Shown here: positions 1-5,919 of the stretch, one piece after another
Layout of the letters: each line of letters opens with the position of its first letter
Position numbering within the stretch: the first letter of the stretch is position 1
DNA from: Candidatus Planktophila limnetica
Lineage (GTDB): Bacteria; Actinomycetota; Actinomycetes; Nanopelagicales; Nanopelagicaceae
DNA length: 6,332 nt
NCBI GenBank assembly: GCA_029979485.1
Contig: JAPOHK010000054.1
Coordinates: 1-6,332, forward strand
Direction of reading: 5' to 3'
Translations under genes and position numbers: made by a program
The notes under the pieces: generated by a model
The model's database searches: none
What the model was told of the DNA's origin: nothing
The model's input: the letters and a program-made list of their open reading frames with translations, nothing else

Positions 1-345
1 ATTGGTGACTTAATTGGTGCGCCGTTTACGGCTCACTTTGTGGGTGGATGCGTGATCGGTTCAGATATTTCGCAAGGGGTAATCGATCCATATCACCGAG
101 TGTGGAATTACCCAACGATGCACGTTGTAGATGGTGCTGCAGTAACTGCAAACCTCGGGGTAAATCCATCACTGACAATTACTGCGCAGGCAGAACGGGC
201 AATTTCTTTTTGGCCAAATAAAGGTGAACTAGATCCACGCCCAGTTCAAAATAGTGAGTACAAAAGAATTAATGCAGTTGCTCCACATTCTCCATTTGTT
301 CCTGCTGGTGCAATTGGTGAATTACTTATGCCACCAACGAAGTAA
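1..345 (+). CDS. GMC-family FAD-dependent oxidoreductase (cholesterol-oxidase-like), C-terminal fragment
   Basis: This is the last 114 codons of an open frame that enters from the left edge and ends at TAA 343-345. The visible part is the C-terminal substrate/FAD region of the GMC oxidoreductase family: a HFVGGCVIG motif (His at codon 12), a GVIDPYHRV segment, HVVDGAAV, and ANLGVNPSLTITAQAERA (Asn at codon 55). In cholesterol oxidase the equivalent His and Asn lie at the flavin and contact the substrate hydroxyl, so both catalytic residues appear intact. Members of this actinobacterial group are usually above 500 residues, so most of the protein, including the N-terminal FAD Rossmann fold, lies outside the window. 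The family oxidises alcohols or sterols with FAD. The substrate cannot be read from this tail, so 'cholesterol oxidase' is a family label only. The GTG at position 40 lies inside the domain and is not a true start. The 3' end overlaps the convergent kinase gene by 24 bp. Confidence 0.88.
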   Translation: MGDLIGAPFTAHFVGGCVIGSDISQGVIDPYHRVWNYPTMHVVDGAAVTANLGVNPSLTITAQAERAISFWPNKGELDPRPVQNSEYKRINAVAPHSPFVPAGAIGELLMPPTK

Positions 346-1227
346 AGGTTCAATATCTTCTGGCACATGCTCTGCAATAAAAGTTGCACCATCTAAATGA
401 TTTCCCTGTGGCTCGACTAGAGTGATTTGTGGTAACAAAGAAGAAGTACGTCTGCGAATAGCTTCGACATAGCCTTTGTTCTCCGCAAGTTTTCCAAGTA
501 GCGCAATAGCAATTCCTTCATTGCGCATTCCACCAACATTTGTCCATGCCGCACGAATTGTCTTTGCTAAATACTCAGCACCCTTGTCGCGAATAGTAAT
601 TGCATCTGTGTTCTTTGTTTCAGCTGCTTCAAGCAGAGTTTTGGCAGCGTTTATGCAGAGCAACTGCGCTTTGGCATCTGTGTGAGATTTCAATGATTCA
701 TAAGTTTTAATCTCAGATTCAAAAAACTCAGATAAAAATGTTGCATCGTCTCTGCCTTCTTGCGTTGCAAGTACGCGTTCTAGAGCGGTTTTGCCTAACC
801 AGAATCCCCCACCAAGATCGCCAAAAATATGTCCGAGCCCATCAGTGTGCGAATAGCTTCCGCGACGACCAGCAATTGCAACTGTGCCACTTCCAATGGA
901 TAAAGCGACACCATCGCTGTTTCCAAGTGCGCCGAAGTAACCTGCTAAACCATCATCAATAACTGCAACTGAATGTGCGCCGAAAAATTTTGCAGCAAGT
1001 ACTCCATAAGGTTTTGGATCGCCAACATCGCCATAAACACCTGTAATACTCAGCGCAACAACTCCGCTTTGAAAAGATGCTCCGAAGTGTTCTCGTGCTT
1101 CGGCGAATAAATCAGTGAGCACATCCAAAGTTGATTCATGTGCCTGCTTAGCGCGCTTGCTGGTGAATTGAGAATCCGCTGATTGAAAACGCGCACCTGA
1201 TTGCCCTAAGTCGACTGCTAGCACCAT
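322..1227 (-). CDS. BadF/BadG/BcrA-type sugar kinase, probable N-acetylglucosamine kinase
   Basis: This is a complete 301-residue member of the actin-like ATPase (ASKHA) superfamily, in the BadF/BadG/BcrA/BcrD branch that contains N-acetylglucosamine kinases. Visible motifs in order are: phosphate-1 loop DLGQSGAR at residues 6-13; a likely catalytic Asp in VIDDGLAGYFG (91-92); phosphate-2 loop SIGSGT (110-115); the branch hallmark GDLGGGFWLGKTAL (136-149); and the adenosine-side segment IAIALLGKLAEN (239-250). Length is normal for the family. The expected reaction is ATP-dependent phosphorylation of an amino sugar, most likely GlcNAc to GlcNAc-6-phosphate in the cytoplasm, feeding NagA/NagB catabolism or cell-wall recycling. 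Glucosamine or another hexosamine remains possible, and no nag gene is visible nearby to settle it. The ATG at 1227 puts the phosphate-1 loop at the usual distance from the N-terminus. There is no Shine-Dalgarno, so the message may be leaderless. It diverges from the reductase across 27 bp, and its stop codon lies inside the end of the GMC gene. Confidence 0.82.
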   Translation of the reverse strand: MVLAVDLGQSGARFQSADSQFTSKRAKQAHESTLDVLTDLFAEAREHFGASFQSGVVALSITGVYGDVGDPKPYGVLAAKFFGAHSVAVIDDGLAGYFGALGNSDGVALSIGSGTVAIAGRRGSYSHTDGLGHIFGDLGGGFWLGKTALERVLATQEGRDDATFLSEFFESEIKTYESLKSHTDAKAQLLCINAAKTLLEAAETKNTDAITIRDKGAEYLAKTIRAAWTNVGGMRNEGIAIALLGKLAENKGYVEAIRRRTSSLLPQITLVEPQGNHLDGATFIAEHVPEDIEPLLRWWHK

Positions 1228-1230
1228 AAT
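1201..1230 (+). promoter_or_regulatory. Candidate promoter of the SDR gene
   Basis: TTGCCC (1201-1206) and CATAAT (1225-1230) are separated by 18 bp and resemble sigma-70-type -35 and -10 boxes (4/6 and 5/6 matches). The expected start near 1237 would leave a leader of about 18 nt containing the ribosome-binding site at 1244. The -10 box overlaps the start codon of the divergent kinase, so the two promoters would be mutually exclusive or closely coupled. This was found by eye, without scoring against a background model. Confidence 0.35.
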
Positions 1231-1234
1231 TGCA

Positions 1235-1240
1235 AGTCTA
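1235..1240 (-). promoter_or_regulatory. Candidate -10 box of the sugar kinase gene (leaderless)
   Basis: On the minus strand TAGACT fits the actinobacterial -10 pattern TANNNT and ends 7 nt before the ATG at 1227, so transcription could begin at the start codon itself. No purine-rich ribosome-binding sequence lies between. The 27-bp divergent gap leaves no room for a conventional leader. There is no clear -35. Confidence 0.4.
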
Positions 1241-1243
1241 GTT

Positions 1244-1249
1244 AAGGAG
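1244..1249 (+). promoter_or_regulatory. Ribosome-binding site of the SDR gene
   Basis: AAGGAG lies 5 nt upstream of the ATG at 1255. It is a near-perfect Shine-Dalgarno match at good spacing and fixes the start of the reductase. Confidence 0.85.
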
Positions 1250-1254
1250 AGCAG

Positions 1255-2025
1255 ATGAGCAAATGGGCCGTCGTAACAGGCGCAACAGCAGGTATCGGTG
1301 AGAGCTTTACTCGCATCTTAGCTCACGATGGTTTCAATATTGTTCTGGTCGCTCGAGATCTAGGGCGCATGAAAGAGCGTGCTGCACATTTGGAATCGCA
1401 ATTTAAGGTACAAACTGAAATTATTCAGGCAGATTTAGCAACTGACGAAGGTTGTGCGAAAGTTAAAAAGTACTTGCGTGAGAATCAAATTGAGGTGCTA
1501 ATTAATAACGCAGGATTTGGTATCAATAAAGCTTTCTCAGTTAGCGACATCAATGCAGAGCAACAATTATTGGATGTACTTGTCCGTACTCCAATGCGAT
1601 TGATGCACACGGTTATTCCGCAGATGAAAGAGAGAAACAGCGGATCAATTATTAATGTTTCATCAGTTGCAGGATGGATTGCTGGGGGAACTTATAGCGC
1701 TTCAAAGTCTTATCTCACTGTGCTTTCTGAATCTCTTCACACCGAAATGAACGGTACCGGCGTGAAAATTTCAGCCCTCTGTCCGGGATTTACTCGTACT
1801 GAGTTTCATGAACGTGGACGTATGCGAATGAATGGTTTGCCTGAATTTATGTGGCTAAGTGCCGACCGCGTCGTCTTGCAGGCATGGAAAGAGAATCAAA
1901 ACGGAAAAGTGTTATCTGTTCCAGGTTGGCAGTATTTGATCTTAAGTACCGTCTCTCGTTTTGGACCTCGTCCGCTTGTTCGAAAATTAGGAATGAACGT
2001 CAGAGTTCGCCAACGCCAGAAATAA
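1255..2025 (+). CDS. Short-chain dehydrogenase/reductase (SDR), DltE-like NADP-type
   Basis: This is a complete 256-residue classical SDR. The Rossmann glycine motif TGATAGIG is at residues 8-15. Arg34 at the end of the second beta strand (VLVAR) points to NADP(H) rather than NAD(H). Asp60 (QADLAT) contacts adenine, NNAG is at 84-87, the catalytic Ser is 136 or 137 (INVSSVAG), and YSASK carries catalytic Tyr147 and Lys151, followed by CPGFTRTEF at 176-184. The Ser-to-Tyr spacing is three residues shorter than in textbook SDRs; I recall the same short GGTYSA loop in actinobacterial relatives, so it is probably a subfamily trait. The C-terminal part with VPGWQY and GPRPLVRKLG matches the DltE-like group (COG0300). 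The substrate is unknown; members reduce carbonyls or oxidise alcohols of lipids and small molecules. The ATG is supported by AAGGAG 5 nt upstream. The gene diverges from the kinase and precedes the diguanylate cyclase by 54 bp. That gap has its own candidate promoter, so co-transcription is uncertain. Confidence 0.88.
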   Translation: MSKWAVVTGATAGIGESFTRILAHDGFNIVLVARDLGRMKERAAHLESQFKVQTEIIQADLATDEGCAKVKKYLRENQIEVLINNAGFGINKAFSVSDINAEQQLLDVLVRTPMRLMHTVIPQMKERNSGSIINVSSVAGWIAGGTYSASKSYLTVLSESLHTEMNGTGVKISALCPGFTRTEFHERGRMRMNGLPEFMWLSADRVVLQAWKENQNGKVLSVPGWQYLILSTVSRFGPRPLVRKLGMNVRVRQRQK

Positions 2026-2028
2026 AGG

Positions 2029-2046
2029 TACAGGGGTAGCCCTATA
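2029..2046 (+). promoter_or_regulatory. Candidate operator: imperfect 18-bp palindrome upstream of the GGDEF gene
   Basis: TACAGGGGTAGCCCTATA pairs with its own reverse complement at 14 of 18 positions (half-sites TACAGGGGT and TATAGGGCT). Its centre (2037.5) lies 42.5 bp upstream of the GTG at 2080. If that GTG is also the transcription start, the dyad sits where class II activators bind next to the -35 region. The AGGG/CCCT core with a 4-nt loop is too short for a terminator and has no T-run after it. No protein is assigned. Confidence 0.35.
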
Positions 2047-2067
2047 CGCATCAGCGCATAAATCTCC

Positions 2068-2073
2068 TACGGT
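2068..2073 (+). promoter_or_regulatory. Candidate -10 box of the GGDEF gene (leaderless)
   Basis: TACGGT fits TANNNT and is followed by 6 nt and then the GTG at 2080, where no Shine-Dalgarno is present. An alternative -10 is CATAAA at 2057-2062, which would leave a leader of about 10 nt. No good -35 is seen, which would suit activator dependence. Confidence 0.35.
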
Positions 2074-2079
2074 GTTGTT

Positions 2080-3462
2080 GTGCTCCGTAAGTATTTATCT
2101 CTCAATACTCTGGGATTTTTACTCTTAACAATCCATCTAATTTCTCGAGTTATTCATGCAACACCTCAGGTGTATTTAGATTTGTGGCTTTACAACGCGA
2201 TTGCACTTCTCTTTGTTTTTTCACTTATTGGTGTCCCAAGTTTTAATGATCACGTTGGAGTTGCTTTCCTAGCGCTAGCTATTGCACTATGGACCGCTGG
2301 TTCATTTATTTCTTCCCTCAGTGCTTTTTACACAATTAATTTACGCATCGAATTGATTTCAAATGTTCTCTACATGCTTTTCTACCCAGCAGCCTTTATT
2401 GCATTGCCACGATTGCTCTCCCAAAGATCTCAAATCTCTGCCGTCGAAATTTTAGATTCAACAATCATCGCCCTCGGTTTAGGTTCACTTGGAACCGCCC
2501 TCTTTGTTGGTCCAGTTTTGCCACGGCTTAATGGCGACATGGTTATGACTTTTTTTGCAATTTTTTATCCAGTTGGAGATTTAATCTTGGTTGCAAGCGT
2601 GATCTCAACACTACTTACGCAGAGAGTTTCCAAGAGAGCAACTATTGCCAGTTCAGGAATCTTTATCTTTGCCTTTTCAGATTTTCTTTTTTTATGGTTG
2701 AACGTAAACAATCAATATGTTTTTGGATCAATCTCCGATGACGGTTGGCTAGTAGGGCTCGCTCTCCTCGTTATGTCGACTCAATTTAAAGCTAGTGAAC
2801 AAACTTCTAATGAAGGTGTAAATCCTGTTTTTGTCGCGCTCTCCGTTTTCCTAAGTGCAACACTGCTTGGAGTAATCACCTTGAGGCCGGGTTATTTCCC
2901 TTCATTTATTCTTCTACCAACTTTGCTGACGTTACTCGTCGCTTTTATTCGCATGACTATTGCCCTTCGGCAGGCACGATCTCTTGGAACAGAGCGAGCA
3001 CTTGCACGCACTGATGAATTAACTGGATTGTCTAATCGCAGAAAATTGATTGCCGAGATGGAAGAAATCGGAAACTCTGAAAGTGCACTTTTGATTATGG
3101 ATCTCGATGGTTTTAAACCTGTTAATGATTCATTTGGACATGACGTCGGTGATGAAATCCTGAAACAAGTCGCAATGCGCTTTCATAGAGCGCTTCCACC
3201 AGATGCAACTCTTGCCAGATTAGGCGGCGATGAGTTTGGTGTTTTATTGCATGCAAATTATGAGACGAGCATGGAAATAGCACTCGCTCTTCGTGCGACT
3301 ATGAGTTATCCATTCTTAATAGGTAAAGAATCTATTGACCTAGGAGTAAGTATTGGCGTTGCGGCAAATAACGAAGATCATGATTTACTGAGAAGAGCAG
3401 ATGTTGCGATGTATAGAGCAAAACGAGAATCACTCGGCGTTGCGCACTTTGATTTCTTCTAA
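2080..3462 (+). CDS. Multi-pass membrane diguanylate cyclase (GGDEF protein)
   Basis: This is a complete 460-residue protein. Residues 1 to about 298 are almost entirely hydrophobic and contain roughly ten membrane-spanning stretches by eye, with few soluble loops. I do not recognise this part as a named MASE sensor. The C-terminal GGDEF domain follows directly: TDELTGLSNRR (311-321), the metal-binding loop IMDLDGFKPVND (339-350; Asp341, Asn349), GH (353-354), the intact catalytic GGDEF signature (382-386), and DVAMYRAKR near the end. It should condense two GTP into cyclic di-GMP at the inner face of the membrane in response to an unknown membrane or ligand signal. The stretch before GGDEF reads PPDATLARL instead of RxxD plus five residues, so the canonical inhibitory I-site is missing. 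There is no EAL domain. GTG is the only start codon between the upstream in-frame stop at 2059 and the first hydrophobic segment. No Shine-Dalgarno precedes it. The 3' end overlaps the convergent photolyase gene by 33 bp. Confidence 0.9.
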   Translation: MLRKYLSLNTLGFLLLTIHLISRVIHATPQVYLDLWLYNAIALLFVFSLIGVPSFNDHVGVAFLALAIALWTAGSFISSLSAFYTINLRIELISNVLYMLFYPAAFIALPRLLSQRSQISAVEILDSTIIALGLGSLGTALFVGPVLPRLNGDMVMTFFAIFYPVGDLILVASVISTLLTQRVSKRATIASSGIFIFAFSDFLFLWLNVNNQYVFGSISDDGWLVGLALLVMSTQFKASEQTSNEGVNPVFVALSVFLSATLLGVITLRPGYFPSFILLPTLLTLLVAFIRMTIALRQARSLGTERALARTDELTGLSNRRKLIAEMEEIGNSESALLIMDLDGFKPVNDSFGHDVGDEILKQVAMRFHRALPPDATLARLGGDEFGVLLHANYETSMEIALALRATMSYPFLIGKESIDLGVSIGVAANNEDHDLLRRADVAMYRAKRESLGVAHFDFF

Positions 3463-4779
3463 GCGAGCAAGGGATTCAATTCGTTCTAATGAGTGCTCGA
3501 CAATTTTCTTTGGATAACTATTCTTATAACCATTGGCGCTATCCCAGGGTTCGTGGATTTCATCGGCACTCAGATGAGCTAACTCGGGAACATATTTGCG
3601 GATGTAATCGCCATTTTTATCAAATCGTTTGCCTTGTTCGATCGGATTAAAGACTCGGTAATACGGGGACGCGTCCGTTCCACACCCTGCAGTCCACTGC
3701 CATCCGTGAGCATTAGAAGCAATATCAAAATCAACAAGGTGTTCTTCAAAAAATAGTGCACCGTGCTGCCATTCAATATGTAAATCTTTGGCTAAAAATG
3801 ATGCAACCACCATTCGCACGCGGTTATGCATCCAACCTTCCTTTATTAATTGGCGCATGCCAGCATCGACGAACGGATAGCCAGTTTTACCCTCGCACCA
3901 CGCAGTAAATTTCTTACCTGGTTCGTCATAACGCATTTTCGCAAATTGTGGTGCGTAATAATCTTTATCTGTGTGTGGGTAGTTGAACAAAACATCTGCA
4001 TAAAACTCTCGCCAAGCAATTTCTTTTCTAAATGTGTCATGGGCTTTACTTTCGCCTAAACCTGTAAGCAAAGTTCGTGGGTGAATTTCTCCCCATGTTA
4101 AGTACGTGCTCATTTTGCTAGTTCCATCGATACCTGCGAAGTTTCTCGCTTCATCGTATGAATCAAGAGCCTTAGCCTTAAATTTCTTGAATCTTTCGTG
4201 CGCAGCTTTTTCTCCAGCAACAGGAATATCTGTGCCTTCAGGAGCTTGCCACGATGGAAATTTTCTCTCACTCGGATCTGGTGTAACGGCTTTAATTGTT
4301 TTAGGTGCTGCAACAGCTGCACGCCAACCGTGTGCAAGCCATGCGCGATAAAAAGGTGTGTACACACGATAATTTGTCGCATCACTCGGTTTCTTAACTC
4401 GACCAGGTGCAACTGCATATGGGCTACCAGTACGTGTTAATTCGATACCTGCAGCTTCGACTCGTGCATCACGCGCGACTGCGTAAGCATCGTATTCCGC
4501 AGAAATGTGCACCGATGTTGCACTATATTTTTTTATTAAATCTTTTAGTACATCAACTGGATCACCTTCACAGACAGATAACTTGCTGCCTAGTGATTCA
4601 TCTAGGCTGCGAAGTGATTGAGCTAAATACGCCAAACCTTTGGCACCTGTAATTTCAATTAATTTTGGATCTAAAATAAATACAGGAACAATTTCATCGG
4701 CACTGTCTAATGCAGCCAATAAAGCAGGATTATCAATCAGGCGTAAGTCCCGCCTGAACCACATGATGCTGCGCGACAT
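3430..4779 (-). CDS. phr: Deoxyribodipyrimidine photolyase (class I CPD photolyase)
   Basis: This is a complete 449-residue flavoprotein that uses blue or near-UV light to split UV-induced cyclobutane pyrimidine dimers. The N-terminal antenna domain opens with IMWFRRDLRLIDNPAL (5-20). The FAD domain has TSKMSTYLTWGEIHPRT (220-236), EIAWREFY (253-260; E. coli Glu274 and Trp277 equivalents at 253 and 256), EGKTGYPFVDAGMRQL (296-311), GWMHNRVRM (315-323), SNAHGWQW (355-362; flavin-N5 Asn356) and GTDASPYYRVFNP (367-379). Of the electron-transfer Trp triad, Trp360 (E. coli W382) and Trp337 (W359) are present, but the surface W306 position is Tyr284. Dimer-binding and flavin residues favour a repair enzyme over a cryptochrome. 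Antenna type (MTHF or 8-HDF) cannot be decided. The ATG at 4779 follows the citrate synthase stop by 6 bp with no Shine-Dalgarno, which suggests co-transcription and translational re-initiation. Starting at Met6 instead would remove the first strand. The 3' end overlaps the GGDEF gene by 33 bp. Confidence 0.94.
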   Translation of the reverse strand: MSRSIMWFRRDLRLIDNPALLAALDSADEIVPVFILDPKLIEITGAKGLAYLAQSLRSLDESLGSKLSVCEGDPVDVLKDLIKKYSATSVHISAEYDAYAVARDARVEAAGIELTRTGSPYAVAPGRVKKPSDATNYRVYTPFYRAWLAHGWRAAVAAPKTIKAVTPDPSERKFPSWQAPEGTDIPVAGEKAAHERFKKFKAKALDSYDEARNFAGIDGTSKMSTYLTWGEIHPRTLLTGLGESKAHDTFRKEIAWREFYADVLFNYPHTDKDYYAPQFAKMRYDEPGKKFTAWCEGKTGYPFVDAGMRQLIKEGWMHNRVRMVVASFLAKDLHIEWQHGALFFEEHLVDFDIASNAHGWQWTAGCGTDASPYYRVFNPIEQGKRFDKNGDYIRKYVPELAHLSADEIHEPWDSANGYKNSYPKKIVEHSLERIESLARLEEIKVRNAE

Positions 4780-4785
4780 AGTGAG

Positions 4786-5901
4786 TTAATTATGTAGTTG
4801 ATGAACAGTTGCATCCCAGCCTTGTACATCTTCTGGTTTGCGTGGCGCTTTACCGATGTAGCGTGCTGATGGACGAATTAATCGACCTGTGCGCTTTTGT
4901 TCAAGAATGTGTGCTGACCATCCCGCTGTGCGAGCTGCAGTAAACATCGAAGTAAATAGCGGGCCAGGAACTTCTGCAAAATCAAGGACGATTGCAGCCC
5001 AGAATTCAACATTTGTTTCTAGAACTCGTTCTGGATGGCGCTCGTGTAATTCAGCGAGTGCAGCCTTTTCTAATTCGAGTGCAACTTCATAACGAGGTGC
5101 GCCCAATTCTTTTGCTGTGCGACGCAATGTGCGCGCACGTGGATCTTCTGCACGATAAACACGGTGACCAAATCCCATTAGACGTTCGCCGCGGTCCATC
5201 AAATCCTTAACGTACTTACGTGCATCGCCAACGCGTTCAACATCTTCAATCATTCCAAGTACACGTGAAGGTGCACCGCCATGTAGCGGACCTGACATCG
5301 CACCAATTGCACCAGAGAGTGCAGCTGCAACATCGGCACCGGTTGATGCAATTACGCGAGCAGTAAATGTTGAAGCATTCATTCCATGCTCTGCTGCAGA
5401 AACAAAATAAGCATCAATTGCGCGAACGTGTAGTGGATCTGGTTCTCCGCGCCAACGAATCATCATTCGTTCTACAACTGTGTGTGCTTTATCAATTTCT
5501 GATTCAGGAACAGGTGTTGCTGAAATTCCGCGAGCAGATTGTGCGAGATATGAAAGAACCATAACTGATGCACGTGCAAGATTTGAACGGGCCTCTTCAT
5601 CTGAAATATCTAGAAGTGGTTTGAATCCCCAAGCTGGTGCAAGCATTGCAATTGCTGATTGCACATCGACTCGAACATCACCTGAGTGAACCGGAAGTGG
5701 AAATTTTTCTGCTGGTGGAAGACCTGGATTAAATTCATCGTCAACAAGTAATCCCCATACGTTTCCAAATGAAACGCGTCCAACTAGATCTTCAATATCA
5801 ACACCGCGGTAACGAAGCGCACTGCCCTCTTTATCTGGTTCAGCAATTTCAGATTCAAAAGCTATGACACCTTCGAGACCTGGCTTGAAATCATCTGACA
5901 C
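4786..5901 (-). CDS. citA: Citrate synthase, short CitA/citrate synthase 2 type
   Basis: This is a complete 371-residue citrate synthase, condensing acetyl-CoA and oxaloacetate to citrate at the entry of the TCA cycle. The length matches the short dimeric type rather than the roughly 430-residue GltA hexamer. Motifs: EHGMNASTF with His172, GPLHGGAPSRV with catalytic His207, MGFGHRVYRAEDPRA (242-256) with His246, and ARTAGWSAHILEQKRTGR (323-340). The catalytic Asp position (E. coli Asp362, pig Asp375) is Glu299 in TNVEFWAA. I recall the same NVEFWAA segment in mycobacterial CitA, so it is probably a subfamily feature and not a defect. 2-Methylcitrate synthase activity cannot be excluded from sequence, but no prp genes adjoin. 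The start is GTG at 5899-5901, supported by AAAGGAG 6 nt upstream. The photolyase gene follows after 6 bp in the same direction. The gene diverges from pdxH across 112 bp; from memory citA and pdxH also adjoin in Streptomyces. Confidence 0.93.
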   Translation of the reverse strand: MSDDFKPGLEGVIAFESEIAEPDKEGSALRYRGVDIEDLVGRVSFGNVWGLLVDDEFNPGLPPAEKFPLPVHSGDVRVDVQSAIAMLAPAWGFKPLLDISDEEARSNLARASVMVLSYLAQSARGISATPVPESEIDKAHTVVERMMIRWRGEPDPLHVRAIDAYFVSAAEHGMNASTFTARVIASTGADVAAALSGAIGAMSGPLHGGAPSRVLGMIEDVERVGDARKYVKDLMDRGERLMGFGHRVYRAEDPRARTLRRTAKELGAPRYEVALELEKAALAELHERHPERVLETNVEFWAAIVLDFAEVPGPLFTSMFTAARTAGWSAHILEQKRTGRLIRPSARYIGKAPRKPEDVQGWDATVHQLHN

Positions 5902-5907
5902 AACGCG

Positions 5908-5914
5908 CTCCTTT
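5908..5914 (-). promoter_or_regulatory. Ribosome-binding site of the citrate synthase gene
   Basis: On the minus strand AAAGGAG ends 6 nt before the GTG at 5901. It is a strong Shine-Dalgarno sequence at ideal spacing and supports the GTG start, since no ATG lies nearby. Confidence 0.88.
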
Positions 5915-5919
5915 AGTGG

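Noticed and set aside
314..337. Inverted repeat TTGGTG / CACCAA with a 12-nt loop spanning the GMC-kinase convergent ends, possible bidirectional terminator.
   Set aside because: The stem is only 6 bp with mixed pairs, lies wholly in coding sequence of both genes, and no T-run follows on either strand.
40..345. A 101-codon complete gene starting at GTG 40.
   Set aside because: The frame is open to position 1, and that GTG codes for a Val within the conserved catalytic-His motif, so this is the tail of a longer gene.
2047..2060. Short CGCAT repeat and CGC/GCG hairpin before the GGDEF gene, considered as a c-di-GMP riboswitch fragment.
   Set aside because: The whole gap is 54 bp, too short for a GEMM riboswitch, and none of its conserved core is visible.
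2547..2697. Several T-runs of 6-7 bases within the GGDEF gene, considered as terminators or slippage sites.
   Set aside because: They encode Phe-rich membrane helices, have no preceding stem, and the reading frame stays open.
3464..3499. CGAGCA / TGCTCG inverted repeat just after the GGDEF stop, followed by a T-rich stretch, possible terminator.
   Set aside because: The loop is 24 nt for a 6-bp stem, and the repeat falls inside photolyase codons, so chance is more likely.
4106..4652. Several 60-100-codon frames on both strands inside the photolyase gene.
   Set aside because: All overlap a well-conserved enzyme, have odd composition rich in His, Cys and Arg, and show no start signals.
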